Positions 14,310 to 23,539 are shown, counted from the first letter of the stretch. The stretch: DNA of 64,000 bases from Stagnimonas aquatica (GCF_003730135.1 NZ_RJVO01000002.1:372001-436000), one strand, 5' to 3'. A program made the numbers and translations. Notes: generated by a model from the sequence alone, not told the origin.

Positions 14310-16079
14310 ATGAACACCGCGTTCCACCGCGCCGCTCTGCTGGCCCTGCTGCTGCACACCGCCCTGCCCGCCATGGCCGAGTCGCCGGCCGCCGCCGCCC
14401 AGGCTGCGGCGGCGCGCGGCGAGTACCGCGAGGCCAGCCGGCTTTATCAGGACGCCGCCCGCCAGACCAAGGGCGGGCTGGCGGCGGACTACAGCCTGCT
14501 CGCCGCCGAATCGCTGCTTGCGGCCGGTGAACCGGCCGGCGTCGATCCGCTGCTGCAGAAGCTGCCGCCGGCCTCGCTCGACAACCGTCAGTTCCAACGC
14601 GCCGGCCTGCTGCGGGCCCGCGCCCGCCTGCAGCTGGGCGATGCCAGCGGCGCCTTGCAGGCCTTGCCGGCCAGCTTCGACGCACCGCTGGCGGTGGAAG
14701 GTCTGGCTGTGCGCGCCCAGGTGCAGTTCGCGCTCGGTGACGCGGTGGCGGGCACCGCCAGCCGGGTCGCCCGCGACCCCCTGCTCTCTCCCGAGGCGCG
14801 CGAGGCCAACTGGCAGGCGCTGTGGACCGAACTCGGTCGCGCGCCGCTGCCCGAGGGCAGCGTCAACAGCGGCAACACCCTGGTCAGCGGCTGGATCGAA
14901 TTGGCGCAGCTGGCGCGCGGCGGCGCGCCCCTGGTGGCGGTGGAGGCCTGGCGCGCCAGCCATCCCGACCATCCTGGCGTCAGCCAGCTGCCAGCGCTGC
15001 TGTTGCCGGACAGCCCGGCGCCGGCACCGCTGGTGGGCGGCCGCGACTTCGCCCTGCTGCTGCCGCTCAGCGGCCCGCTGGCCAGCGCCGCGCAGGCGGT
15101 GCGCGCCGGCGCCGAGGCCGCGCGTCAGCAGGCTGGTCCGCAAGCGCCGGCCCTGAGCGTGCAGGATCTCGCTCCCGGCCTGGAAGCGGCCCAGCAGGCG
15201 GCGATCACCGCCGGTGCCGGCCTGCTGATCGGCCCCTTGCGCAAGGAAGATGTCGCTGCCCTCGCCGCCTCGCCGCTGCGGCTGCCGACGCTGGCGCTCA
15301 ACTATCTGGATGCCGGCCGCAGTCCGCCGACCGGCCTCACCCCCTTCGGCCTGGCGCCGGAGGACGAAGCCCGCGCCGCCGCCGAGGATGCCGCCAACGC
15401 CGGCCAGTTGCGGGCGCTGATCTTCAGCCAGCAGGGCGACTGGGGCGAGCGCGTGGCGCAGGCCTTCCGCAGCCAGTTGGAGGCGCGCGGCGGCCGGGTG
15501 CTGGCGGAGGCGCGCTTCGCCCCCGCGACCGTGGACTTCTCCACCAGCCTCAAGCAACTGCTGGCGCTGGATGCCTCCGAGCAGCGCGGCAAGCAGCTCG
15601 CCAACATCGGCATCCGTGCCGAGGCGGCGGCGCGGCCGCGCGGCGATGTCGACGTGATCTTCATCGGCGCCCGCGCCGCCCAGGCCAAGCTGATCTGGCC
15701 GCAGCTCCGCTACTTCCGCGCCGGCCGCATCGCCACCTATGCGCCGGCGGCGGCGGCCGATGCCGGCCCTGCCGACCTCGGCGGCCTGCGCGTCTGCGAC
15801 GCGCCCTGGCGCCTGGACACCACCGGCCCGCTTGCCGACCTGCGCGGCACGCTGGCGACCGTCAACCCGCGCAGTCCCGACGCCCAGCGGCTGTTCGCGC
15901 TCGGCTACGACGCCTACAACCTCGCACGGCGGATGCAGAGCGAGGGCCTGGCGCCGGGCAACGCCGTCCCGGGACTCACCGGCGAACTGGTGATCGAGGC
16001 TGACGCCGCCCTGCACCGACGGCTGAGCTGCACCACGCTGGTGGCGCCGAATCCGGTCAGCGACGAGGGCGGCGAGTGA
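14310..16079 (+). CDS. lpoA: Penicillin-binding protein activator LpoA-like protein
   Basis: 589 aa from ATG 14310; the open frame runs further upstream but that part is antisense to rsmI. N-terminal signal 'AALLALLLHTALPAMA', a TPR-like helical domain (about 25-220), then a periplasmic-binding-protein fold ('RDFALLLPLSGPLASAAQAVRAGAEAA', 'LIGPLRKEDV', 'LALNYLDAG') as in LpoA. LpoA activates PBP1A in peptidoglycan synthesis. No lipobox cysteine is apparent in the signal region, unlike E. coli LpoA, so it may be a soluble periplasmic form. It heads an operon with yraN and diaA. Confidence 0.9.
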   Translation: MNTAFHRAALLALLLHTALPAMAESPAAAAQAAAARGEYREASRLYQDAARQTKGGLAADYSLLAAESLLAAGEPAGVDPLLQKLPPASLDNRQFQRAGLLRARARLQLGDASGALQALPASFDAPLAVEGLAVRAQVQFALGDAVAGTASRVARDPLLSPEAREANWQALWTELGRAPLPEGSVNSGNTLVSGWIELAQLARGGAPLVAVEAWRASHPDHPGVSQLPALLLPDSPAPAPLVGGRDFALLLPLSGPLASAAQAVRAGAEAARQQAGPQAPALSVQDLAPGLEAAQQAAITAGAGLLIGPLRKEDVAALAASPLRLPTLALNYLDAGRSPPTGLTPFGLAPEDEARAAAEDAANAGQLRALIFSQQGDWGERVAQAFRSQLEARGGRVLAEARFAPATVDFSTSLKQLLALDASEQRGKQLANIGIRAEAAARPRGDVDVIFIGARAAQAKLIWPQLRYFRAGRIATYAPAAAADAGPADLGGLRVCDAPWRLDTTGPLADLRGTLATVNPRSPDAQRLFALGYDAYNLARRMQSEGLAPGNAVPGLTGELVIEADAALHRRLSCTTLVAPNPVSDEGGE

Positions 16080-16459
16080 TCGCCGCGCTCAAGGCCAGGC
16101 TGGCCGCCGTGCGCGGCCAGGATGCCGAGCGCGAGGCCGAGCGCTATCTGCTGAGCCGCGGCCTGCGCACGCTGGAACGCAACTGGCGCTGCCCGCGCGG
16201 CGAACTGGACCTGGTGATGCAGGACGGCGACACCCTGGTGGTGGTCGAGGTGCGCCAGCGCGGCCACGCCGGCTATGGCGGTGCCGCCGGCTCGGTGGAC
16301 CGCAGGAAGCAGCGCCGCATCGCCGCCGCCACACTGGCCTGGCTGCAACGGCATCCGCGCCAGGCCGAGGCGCCGCTGCGCTTCGACGTGCTGGCCTACG
16401 AGGCCGATGGCCGCCGCGAGTGGCTGCAAGCCGCCTTCTCCATGGACGATTTCGCATGA
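16076..16459 (+). CDS. yraN: YraN/UPF0102 family protein (nuclease-like fold)
   Basis: 127 aa from GTG 16076, which overlaps the lpoA stop (GTGA). 'GQDAEREAERYLLSRGLRTLERNWRCPRGELDLVMQDGDTLVVVEV' is the family signature; the Glu-Asp and 'VEVRQR' residues match a restriction-endonuclease-like active site. The usual 'VEVKxR' lysine is replaced by Gln/Arg here. Function unproven in most bacteria; its place between lpoA and diaA is strongly conserved. Confidence 0.93.
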   Translation: MIAALKARLAAVRGQDAEREAERYLLSRGLRTLERNWRCPRGELDLVMQDGDTLVVVEVRQRGHAGYGGAAGSVDRRKQRRIAAATLAWLQRHPRQAEAPLRFDVLAYEADGRREWLQAAFSMDDFA

Positions 16460-17049
16460 GCTCCCTAGAGGACCGCCTGCGCGGTCATTTCGAAGCCAGC
16501 CTCGCCGCCAAGCGCGCGACCCTGGACAGCGCCCTACCCGCCATCGCGCGCGCCGCGCGCCTCCTGGCGGCGCGCATCGACGCCGGCCACAAGGTGCTGG
16601 CCTGCGGCAACGGCGGCAGTGCCGCCGACGCCCAGCACTTCGCCGCCGAACTGGTCGGCCGCTACGAGCGCGAGCGGCCGGAACTCGCCGCCCTCGCCCT
16701 CACCACCGACAGCTCGCAGCTCACCGCCATCGCCAACGACTACGGCTACGAACAGGTGTTCGCCAAGGCGGTGCGCGGTCTCGGCCGGCCCGGCGATCTG
16801 CTGCTGGCGATCTCCACTTCCGGCAACTCGCCCAGCGTGGTCAAGGCCATCGAGGCGGCGCAAGCCAAGGGCCTGAGCGTGATCGCGCTGACCGGCAAGG
16901 ACGGCGGCGCGATGGCGCGGATGCTCCAGGGCGAGGACGTGGAACTGCGCGCCGCCAGCGCCGTCACCGCCCGCGTGCAGGAAGTGCATCTCTTGTTCCT
17001 GCACTGCCTCTGCGACGCCCTGGATGAGCTGCTCTACCCCAGGCCCTGA
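16456..17049 (+). CDS. diaA: SIS-domain DnaA initiator-associating protein DiaA / phosphoheptose isomerase-like
   Basis: 197 aa from ATG 16456, which overlaps the yraN stop (ATGA). SIS fold with 'VLACGNGGSAADAQHFAAELVGRYERERPELAALAL', 'LLLAISTSGNSPSVVKAIEAA' and 'VIALTGKDGG'. The GmhA paralogue is close, but the lpoA-yraN neighbourhood points to DiaA, which binds DnaA and promotes timely initiation. The BON-domain gene (yraP/dolP) that often follows is absent here. Confidence 0.88.
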   Translation: MSSLEDRLRGHFEASLAAKRATLDSALPAIARAARLLAARIDAGHKVLACGNGGSAADAQHFAAELVGRYERERPELAALALTTDSSQLTAIANDYGYEQVFAKAVRGLGRPGDLLLAISTSGNSPSVVKAIEAAQAKGLSVIALTGKDGGAMARMLQGEDVELRAASAVTARVQEVHLLFLHCLCDALDELLYPRP

Positions 17050-18442
17050 GCCGCTGCCGGCGGCCTTCGTCGCGGCGCTGCGCGGCCTGCTGGGTGAGGC
17101 GGCGCTGCTGACCGATCCAGCCGACTGCCTGACCTATGGCTACGACAACTCACGGCGGCTGACCCTGCCGCAAGCTGTTGCCTTCGCGCAGAACCACGAG
17201 CAGGTGCAGGCCGTGGTGCGACTCTGCCACCAGTACCGCGTGCCGCTGACCGCGCGCGGGCGTGGCACCAACACCACCGGCGCCAGCGTGCCGCTGGCCG
17301 GCGGCCTGGTGCTGTCGCTGGAACGCATGGACCGCATCCTCGAAGTCTCCCCCGGCGACCGCCTGCTGCGCTGCGAGGCCGGCGCGCTCAATGGCGCGGT
17401 GCAGGCCGCCGCCGGCCGGCACGGCCTGTTCTGGGCGCCGGACCCGACCAGTGCCGCCTTCAGCACCGTCGGCGGCAACCTCGCCTGCGGCGCCGGCGGG
17501 CCGCGCGCGGTGAAGTACGGCACCGCCCGCGACGCGGTGCTGGGGCTGAAGGCGGTCACTGGCGAAGGCCGCACGCTCACCACCGGCGCCTACACCAGCA
17601 AGAGCGTGGTCGGCTACGACCTGAGCCGCCTGCTGATCGGCAGCGAGGGCACGCTGGCGATCATCACCGAGGCCACGCTCAAGCTGCTGCCCAGGCCCAG
17701 CCAGACCCGCCTGCTGCGCGCCGCCTATGCCGATGTCACTGCCGCCGCCGAGGCGGTGGCGCGGATCATGGGCCAGCCGGCGATCCCTTCGGCGCTGGAA
17801 TTCCTCGACGGCGAGGCGGTGCGGCTGGCCGAGGAGTACCGGCCCACTGGCGTCCCCGCCGGCACCGGCGCGCTGCTGCTGATCGAGGCCGACGGCGAGG
17901 CCGAGACGCTGCCGGCAACGGTACGCGCCATCGAGGCGGCGGCGAGCGGCGCCGGGCTAGTCGAGCTGCGCAGCGCCGGCAGCGCTGAGGAAGCAGAGAC
18001 GCTCTGGGCCTGCCGCAAGGCGCTCTCGCCCAGCCTGCGCAAGCTGGCGCCGAAGAAGGTCAATGAGGACGTGGCGGTGCCGGTCACCCAGCTACCGGCG
18101 CTGATCGCCGGGGTGCAGGCGCTGTCCCGCGCGCACGGCCTGCCCATCGTCTGCTTCGGCCATGCCGGTAACGGCAACATCCACGTCAATCTGCTCGCCA
18201 ACCCGGACGACCCGGCACAGATGGGGCGCATCGAGGCTTGCCTGGCGGCGCTGTTCCGACTGGTGCTGTCGCTGCGCGGCACGCTCAGCGGCGAGCACGG
18301 TGTCGGCATCGACAAGCGCGACTACGTCGGCTGGGAGGTGGACGCCGACACGCTTGAACAGATGCGCGCGGTGAAGCAGCTCTTCGACCCGCTGGGCATC
18401 CTCAATCCCGGCAAGGCCCTGCCGACGGCAACAGGCATCTAA
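17024..18442 (+). CDS. FAD-linked oxidase, GlcD/D-lactate dehydrogenase type
   Basis: 472 aa, start overlapping diaA by 26 bp. FAD-binding PCMH domain with 'VPLTARGRGTNTTGASVPLAGGLVLSLERM', 'GLFWAPDPTSAAFSTVGGNLACGAGGPRAVKYGT' and 'GYDLSRLLIGSEGTLAIITEATLKL'. The C-terminal cap has 'CFGHAGNGNIHVNLL' and 'GTLSGEHGVGIDKRDYV'. These mark the glycolate/D-lactate/2-hydroxyglutarate dehydrogenase family. The exact hydroxyacid cannot be told. It converges on the lipoprotein esterase gene; the two stops overlap by four bases. Confidence 0.92.
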   Translation: MSCSTPGPEPLPAAFVAALRGLLGEAALLTDPADCLTYGYDNSRRLTLPQAVAFAQNHEQVQAVVRLCHQYRVPLTARGRGTNTTGASVPLAGGLVLSLERMDRILEVSPGDRLLRCEAGALNGAVQAAAGRHGLFWAPDPTSAAFSTVGGNLACGAGGPRAVKYGTARDAVLGLKAVTGEGRTLTTGAYTSKSVVGYDLSRLLIGSEGTLAIITEATLKLLPRPSQTRLLRAAYADVTAAAEAVARIMGQPAIPSALEFLDGEAVRLAEEYRPTGVPAGTGALLLIEADGEAETLPATVRAIEAAASGAGLVELRSAGSAEEAETLWACRKALSPSLRKLAPKKVNEDVAVPVTQLPALIAGVQALSRAHGLPIVCFGHAGNGNIHVNLLANPDDPAQMGRIEACLAALFRLVLSLRGTLSGEHGVGIDKRDYVGWEVDADTLEQMRAVKQLFDPLGILNPGKALPTATGI

Positions 18443-19566
18443 TTTCGGTAAGCGCCGAAATAGTCCCAGAAGGCTTCGGTGGCCGAGTAGTCCCGCGCGG
18501 TCAGGCCGATGCTGCTGGCCAGCCCCTGGAAAGTGCCGCCCGGCCACGCGTGGCCGCCACCGTTGATCTTGTAGAAGCGCAGCTCGTTGCCCTGCGCGCA
18601 GCCGGTGTAGCGGGTGAGATCGGTGGTGGTGCCGTCGAGCGCGGTATTCGGCAGCGCTTCCGTGCTCTCACCGGTGCAGCCCTGGGCATCGACCCAGTGC
18701 GCCACCGAGGTGGCCGCCGAGGAGAAGCCGCTGAGGCCGTCGAAGGCCACTACCGGGTCCAGGGTGCCGAGCATGTAGGCGATCGGCCGCGCCGGACTGC
18801 TCGCGCAAGCGGCGGCGATGGATGGGCGCAGCACCGCCGAGACCACGCCATAGGCGGCGAATGCGCCCGGATTCGAGCAGGCATAGCGCTCCACCATCGC
18901 GCCGCCGTTGGAAAAGCCGCTGAGGTAGAAATGCTGGGCATCAATATGCGCGGTGCCGCGCAAACGCTGCACGACGGCGCTGATCAGGCCAATGTCGTCG
19001 ATGCCACGGGTATCGGAAGGGTCCTCCGACCAGCGGAGGTCGGTGGCCTCGGGCAACACCGCCACTAGGCGCTGACTGGCAACCAGCGCCGCCGCCTCGA
19101 CCTGATCGGACATGCCCTGCGGAGTTCCGTTGTTGCCGTGCAGGAACATCATCACCGGCACATCCGCGTTCAGGCCCTGCGGACGGACGACCAAGTAGCT
19201 GCGCAGCACGCCCTGATGGCTCAGCGTCTCGACACCGGCTTCCGTGCCTCGCCAGAGAACCATCTGGCGGCCATCGACCGTGACGGTGGCGGAGTCGCGA
19301 TCAGTGGGTCCACTCACGTAGCCATCGGTCGGCAGCGGTTGCGAGCCCGAGCTACCGCTGCTCGAACCGCTGCCACTGGAGCTGCCACTGCTCCCCGAGC
19401 CACTGCCGCTGGAACCGCCACTGCCGCCGCTGCTCCCGCCCGAGGAGCTGCCACCGCCGCCCGAACTCCCCCCGGAGTCGCCGCCCCCTCCGCAAGCGGC
19501 CAGAAGCAACAGGGAAAGCAAGACCATCAACAGCCCACGACACCGACACAATGTCTCAGCTCGCAT
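18439..19566 (-). CDS. Lipoprotein esterase of the PHB depolymerase/LpqC family with Ser/Gly linker
   Basis: 375 aa. Lipoprotein signal ends at 'LLAAC' (Cys25). Residues 26-75 are a Gly/Ser linker, holding the catalytic domain away from the membrane. The hydrolase domain (about 95-375) has 'MMFLHGNNGTPQGM', nucleophile 'SGFSNGG' (Ser219), Asp270 in 'GTLDPVV' and His339 in 'GGGHAWPGG', the triad order of polyhydroxybutyrate depolymerase/feruloyl esterase relatives. The substrate is likely an ester polymer or aromatic ester; this is inference. Its linker resembles the tail of the secreted hydrolase at 5105-6934. Confidence 0.87.
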   Translation of the reverse strand: MRAETLCRCRGLLMVLLSLLLLAACGGGGDSGGSSGGGGSSSGGSSGGSGGSSGSGSGSSGSSSGSGSSSGSSGSQPLPTDGYVSGPTDRDSATVTVDGRQMVLWRGTEAGVETLSHQGVLRSYLVVRPQGLNADVPVMMFLHGNNGTPQGMSDQVEAAALVASQRLVAVLPEATDLRWSEDPSDTRGIDDIGLISAVVQRLRGTAHIDAQHFYLSGFSNGGAMVERYACSNPGAFAAYGVVSAVLRPSIAAACASSPARPIAYMLGTLDPVVAFDGLSGFSSAATSVAHWVDAQGCTGESTEALPNTALDGTTTDLTRYTGCAQGNELRFYKINGGGHAWPGGTFQGLASSIGLTARDYSATEAFWDYFGAYRN

Positions 19567-19657
19567 GATCTACCTCCCAATACAGGTCCGGCGGTCGCGA
19601 TCTCGCCGAGAGTGCGGCGGCCAGCTTGCACCCGGCTAGAGGGGATTGCCAGACCGC

Positions 19658-20092
19658 CTACTTAACCACCCGCAGGTGCCCCCGTCCCTTGGGCTTGGGC
19701 GGCTCCGGCGGCTCATCCTGGGAAACCACGGGATCGGCCCCTGTCTCGGCGTCGGTTTCTCCCTCCGGCGGCTCCACCTCGCCGAACACCAGACCCTCGC
19801 CGTTTTCCCGGGCGAAGATCGCCAGCACCGCGCCGGAGGGAATCACCACCTCGAAGGGCCGGCCGGAAAACCGGGCGGAAAACCACAGGGGATCGTCGTC
19901 GAGGTGCATGGACTGCACCGCCATCGGCGACAGATTGAGGGTGATGCGACCCTCCTGCACGTACTGACGGGGCACCGCCACGCCCGGATAGTCGGCGGCC
20001 ACCAGGATGTGCGGGGTGTGGCCGTTGTCCACCGCCCAGTCGTAGATGGCCTGGATCAGGTACGGACGGCGGGATTTATGGGTCTTTGACAC
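19658..20092 (-). CDS. sspB: ClpXP protease specificity-enhancing factor SspB
   Basis: 144 aa from GTG 20092, chosen because the SspB fold starts at 'SKTHKSRRPYLIQAIYDWAVDNGHTPHILVAA'; the longer frame upstream is antisense-like. 'ITLNLSPMAVQSM' and 'WFSARFSGRPFEVVIPSGAVLAIFARENGEGLVF' complete the peptide-binding domain. The tail is Pro/Glu-rich and ends 'KPKGRGHLRVVK', the ClpX-docking motif. It delivers ssrA-tagged proteins to ClpXP. It follows sspA, as usual. Confidence 0.95.
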   Translation of the reverse strand: MSKTHKSRRPYLIQAIYDWAVDNGHTPHILVAADYPGVAVPRQYVQEGRITLNLSPMAVQSMHLDDDPLWFSARFSGRPFEVVIPSGAVLAIFARENGEGLVFGEVEPPEGETDAETGADPVVSQDEPPEPPKPKGRGHLRVVK

Positions 20093-20159
20093 GGCCAGCA
20101 CTCGACAAGCGAAAACAGGCGCCAAGGATAGCCGGCCGCCTTGGCGGCCGGGCCGGATT

Positions 20160-20786
20160 TCAGCGGCCGGTGAAGAAACGCCGCACCGCCGGCCGCTGGG
20201 CCAGACGTTCGGCGTAGTTGCGCACCGGCTCGGGCGGCTCGATGCCGCGCGCGAACACCCCTTGCAGCCAGACCGCCCAGGCGCTGTCGACGAGGCTGAA
20301 CTCCGGCCCCAGGAACCAGCCACGGGCGCTGAACGAGCGGGCGCTGACCGCCAGGGTCTGCCCCAGCTTGAGACGCGCCGCCTTGGCGGCCGCCTTGTCG
20401 CCAGCGGCCTCCTCCAACAGCGGGAACAGCTCCTGCTCGAAGCGCTCCAGCACCATCCGCGCCCGCGCCCGGCCAGCGGGATCGGTGGGCATCAGCCGTG
20501 GATGCGGATAGCGCTCTTCCAGGTATTCGGCGATGACCCTGGCACCGGTGATCAGCAACTCGCGGTCGGCCAGGGCCGGCAGCCGTTGCTCGGGGTTGAG
20601 CACCAGCAAGTCTTCATTGGGTGGCGCGCCGGCACGCAGGCGGTCGACACGCGCATCGACCACGTCCTTCTCGGTGAAGATCAGCCGCGCCCAGTCGCTC
20701 CAGAGATCACTGCCGGCGTAAAGCACCAAGCCCGCGACCGGCGCGGGCTTGGGGGGGAGGCTGTTGCGGGGACGACGCAGGCTCAT
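20160..20786 (-). CDS. sspA: Stringent starvation protein A, GST-fold
   Basis: 208 aa. Thioredoxin-like N-terminus 'GLVLYAGSDLWSDWARLIFTEKDV' and 'LNPEQRLPALADRELLITGARVIAEYLEERYPHPRLMP', then the all-alpha GST C-domain. SspA binds RNA polymerase and supports stress and acid survival in E. coli. It sits between petC and sspB. No clear Shine-Dalgarno is seen; instead an 8-bp hairpin ends three bases before the ATG (next entry). Confidence 0.92.
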   Translation of the reverse strand: MSLRRPRNSLPPKPAPVAGLVLYAGSDLWSDWARLIFTEKDVVDARVDRLRAGAPPNEDLLVLNPEQRLPALADRELLITGARVIAEYLEERYPHPRLMPTDPAGRARARMVLERFEQELFPLLEEAAGDKAAAKAARLKLGQTLAVSARSFSARGWFLGPEFSLVDSAWAVWLQGVFARGIEPPEPVRNYAERLAQRPAVRRFFTGR

Positions 20787-20789
20787 GAT

Positions 20790-20816
20790 CTGGCGGCTCG
20801 ACTAGCGGGCCGCCAG
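20790..20816. promoter_or_regulatory. Hairpin immediately upstream of the sspA start codon
   Basis: Perfect 8-bp stem CTGGCGGC / GCCGCCAG with an 11-base loop, lying 4-30 bases upstream of the sspA ATG in the petC-sspA gap. It would occlude the ribosome-binding region, or could reduce read-through from the pet operon. There is no T-tract. Confidence 0.5.
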
Positions 20817-20839
20817 GCCAACAGCCAGGGCGCTGAATC

Positions 20840-21592
20840 TCAATGCACGTCCTTCCAGTATTCCTTCTTCAGGGCATAGGCCAGGACGAAGAAGACCGAG
20901 AGGAAAGCCAGAACCTTCCAGCCAAACGCGATGCGGTGGTTGCGGCCCGGCTCGGCGGCATAGACCAGGAAGTTGGTCAGATCGCCGACGAACTTCTTGT
21001 ACTCCTCCGGCGACAGCTTGCCCTTCTGCACCAGCTCGAACGGCTTGGCGCCGTGCTCGCCTTCGGCCGCAGCCTCACCGTGGTGCTCAACTTTGGCCTG
21101 CAGGCCCTGCAACTCCCAGAGCACGTGCGGCATGGAAGCCCCCGGCAGCACGGTGTTGTTGACGCCCAGCGGACGGCTGGGGTCGAGGTAGAAGCTCTGG
21201 AGATAGGTGTAGACCCACTCGGCACCGCGCGAACGGGCGGTCAGCGACAGGTCGGGCGGCTGGGCACCGAACCAGTCAGCAGCGTTCTTCGGCAGGGCCG
21301 AAACGATGGTGTCACCCGGCTTTTCGCTGGTGAACATCAGATTGGCCTTGAGCAGCTCCTCGGGAATCTGGAGATCCTGGGCCAGACGGTTGTAGCGCAG
21401 GTATTTCAGACCGTGGCAGCCCGAGCAGTAGGCCATGAAGTCGCGGGCACCGCGCTGCAACGAGGGCAGGTTGCCGGTGTCGGCGCGGAAGTACTGCAAC
21501 TCGGCACCGCCGGAAGACGCCAGGGCCGCGCCCGAGGCGCCGATGCCCGCCAGCGCCAGCAGGCCGGAGGCGAGAATCTTAGTGAGCGTCAT
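20840..21592 (-). CDS. petC: Cytochrome c1 of the bc1 complex
   Basis: 250 aa. Signal peptide about 1-25, haem-c site 'YCSGCH' (Cys56, Cys59, His60), 'LMFTSEKPGDTIVSALPKNAADWFGAQPPDLSL', axial Met region 'LPGASMPHVLWELQG', and one C-terminal membrane anchor ('VLAFLSVFFVLAYALKKEYW'). A His/Glu-rich insert ('KVEHHGEAAAEGEHGAKP') precedes the anchor. It passes electrons from the Rieske centre to cytochrome c. It overlaps petB by 14 bp. Confidence 0.97.
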   Translation of the reverse strand: MTLTKILASGLLALAGIGASGAALASSGGAELQYFRADTGNLPSLQRGARDFMAYCSGCHGLKYLRYNRLAQDLQIPEELLKANLMFTSEKPGDTIVSALPKNAADWFGAQPPDLSLTARSRGAEWVYTYLQSFYLDPSRPLGVNNTVLPGASMPHVLWELQGLQAKVEHHGEAAAEGEHGAKPFELVQKGKLSPEEYKKFVGDLTNFLVYAAEPGRNHRIAFGWKVLAFLSVFFVLAYALKKEYWKDVH

Positions 21593-22841
21593 GGGTCACG
21601 CGCTCCGGTTCGGTCTTGTAGGAATCCATCTTGGTGTAGACGGGCATGAGGAAGAAGAACAGGAAGTACACCACGCTGCCGATCTGCGACACCAGCTTGC
21701 CCAGCGGGCTGGGTGGCTGCATGCCGTAGTAGGACAAGGCGATGAAGGCGATGGTGAACAGCGTCAGGGCGATCTTGAACAGCGGGCCCTTGTAGCGGAT
21801 CGACTTCACCGGCGAGCGGTCCAGCCAGGGCACGAAGAAGATCACCAGCACCGCGCCGAACATGGCGATCACGCCCGGCAGCGCCGAGCCGAACAGCGGC
21901 GGGGTGGCGCGCAGGATCGCGTAGAAGCTGCCGAAGTACCAGGCCGGGGTGATGTGCTCGGGGGTGTTGATGGCGCTGGCCGGGGTGAAGTTCGGCTTCT
22001 CAAGGAAGTAGCCGCCGCCGTCCGGAGCCCAGAAGATGATGCCCGCGAAGATCATCAGGAACACGGTGACGCCAACGATGTCCTTCACCGTGTAGTACGG
22101 GTGGAAGGGAATGCCGTCGAGCGGGATGCCGGTGGCCTTGTCTTTGTGCTTCTTGATCTCGACGCCGTCGGGGTTGTTGGAGCCGACTTCGTGCAGCGCG
22201 ATCAGGTGGGCGACCACCAGGCCGACCAGCACGAAGGGCAGCGCGATGACGTGCAGCGAGAACAGGCGGTTGAGCGTGGCATCGGCCGGCGAGTAGTCGC
22301 CCTGCACCCAGATCACCACGTCGGGACCGATCACCGGGATGGTGCCGAACAGGCTGATGATCACCTGCGCACCCCAGTAGCTCATGTTGCCCCAGGGCAG
22401 CACGTAGCCACAGAAGGCTTCGGCCATCAGCACCAGGAAGATCAGCGCGCCGAACACCCAGATCAGCTCACGCGGCTTCTTGTAGCTGCCGTAGAGCAGG
22501 CCGCGATACATGTGCATGAACACGACGATGAAGAACGCCGAGGCGCCGGTCGAGTGCATGTAGCGGATGATGTTGCCCCAGGGCACATCGCGCATGATGT
22601 ATTCGACCGAGTCGAAGGCGGTCTCGGCACCCGGCTTGTAGTGCATGGTCAGCACGATGCCGGTGATCAGCTGGTTGACCAGCACCAGCAGCGCCAGCGA
22701 GCCGAAGTAGTACCAGAAGTTGAAGTTCTTCGGCGCGTAGTACTCGGAGAGATGATCCTTCCACAGCTTGGTCAGCGGGAAGCGGTCGTCGATCCAGCCG
22801 AGGAAGCCGGTGGTCTTGTACGGGTTGGGAACAATGGCCAT
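21579..22841 (-). CDS. petB: Cytochrome b of the bc1 complex
   Basis: 420 aa with eight or so membrane helices. 'YFGSLALLVLVNQLITGIVLTMHYKP', 'HSTGASAFFIVVFMHMYRGLLYGSYK' (haem His) and 'LPWGNMSYWGAQVI' are diagnostic, as is 'PEHITPAWYF' (PEWY-type Qo motif in the form PAWY). It oxidises quinol in the inner membrane. Middle gene of petABC. Confidence 0.97.
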   Translation of the reverse strand: MAIVPNPYKTTGFLGWIDDRFPLTKLWKDHLSEYYAPKNFNFWYYFGSLALLVLVNQLITGIVLTMHYKPGAETAFDSVEYIMRDVPWGNIIRYMHSTGASAFFIVVFMHMYRGLLYGSYKKPRELIWVFGALIFLVLMAEAFCGYVLPWGNMSYWGAQVIISLFGTIPVIGPDVVIWVQGDYSPADATLNRLFSLHVIALPFVLVGLVVAHLIALHEVGSNNPDGVEIKKHKDKATGIPLDGIPFHPYYTVKDIVGVTVFLMIFAGIIFWAPDGGGYFLEKPNFTPASAINTPEHITPAWYFGSFYAILRATPPLFGSALPGVIAMFGAVLVIFFVPWLDRSPVKSIRYKGPLFKIALTLFTIAFIALSYYGMQPPSPLGKLVSQIGSVVYFLFFFLMPVYTKMDSYKTEPERVTHDAH

Positions 22842-22864
22842 GTCTTAAAACTCGCTCGCGGAAC

Positions 22865-23452
22865 TTAGGCCTGGTCTTCGCCGATGACGACCGAGAGGTC
22901 GCTGGCGAAGCGGTGCGGCGGGATCACCAGATTGACCGGGGCCGGAGAGCCCTTGTAGACGCGGCCGGCGAGGTCGAACTTGGAACCGTGGCAGGGGCAG
23001 AAGAAGCCACCTTCCCAGTGAGGGTGAATGTCCGGCGCGGGGTGCTCGGGACGGAAGGTCGGAATGCAGCCGAGGTGGGTGCAGTTGCCGATGGTGACCA
23101 GCACATCCGGCTTGATCGAGCGACCGGCACCCTTGACGTAGGCCGGCTGCAGCGAACTCTTGGACTCGGGGTCGGTCAGATCGGCGGTGACCTTGTCGAG
23201 GCTGGCGACCATCTCGGGGGTGCGACGCACAACCCAGACCGCCTTGCCGCGCCAGGTGACGCTGAGCTTCTGGCCCGGCTCCACCGCCGTCAGGTCAACG
23301 GTGACCGGAGCGCCAGCCGCCTGCGCCTTGGCACTGGGCCTCAGGGAGGCCAGGAACGGCCAAACCACGGCAGCGCCGCCCACCACGCCCATGCCGGTAG
23401 TGGCAAGCGTGAGGAAGCGGCGGCGGCTGGTGTCGACGCCTTCGGTACTCAT
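22865..23452 (-). CDS. petA: Rieske iron-sulfur subunit of the bc1 complex
   Basis: 195 aa from ATG 23452, preceded by GAGGG; the longer frame upstream is antisense to the DUF1302 gene and not real. Twin-arginine signal anchor 'TSRRRFLTLATTG', hydrophobic segment to about 36, then the [2Fe-2S] motifs 'CTHLGC' (Cys124, His126, Cys129) and 'CPCHGS' (Cys152, Cys154, His155). First gene of the pet operon. Confidence 0.97.
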   Translation of the reverse strand: MSTEGVDTSRRRFLTLATTGMGVVGGAAVVWPFLASLRPSAKAQAAGAPVTVDLTAVEPGQKLSVTWRGKAVWVVRRTPEMVASLDKVTADLTDPESKSSLQPAYVKGAGRSIKPDVLVTIGNCTHLGCIPTFRPEHPAPDIHPHWEGGFFCPCHGSKFDLAGRVYKGSPAPVNLVIPPHRFASDLSVVIGEDQA

Positions 23453-23539
23453 GTACGGATACCCTCGCTGGAATTCGAAAATTTGGCTGGGAACTGGCCT
23501 GCGGCCGCATAGAGCGGGCCGCAATCCCGAAACTCGGCA

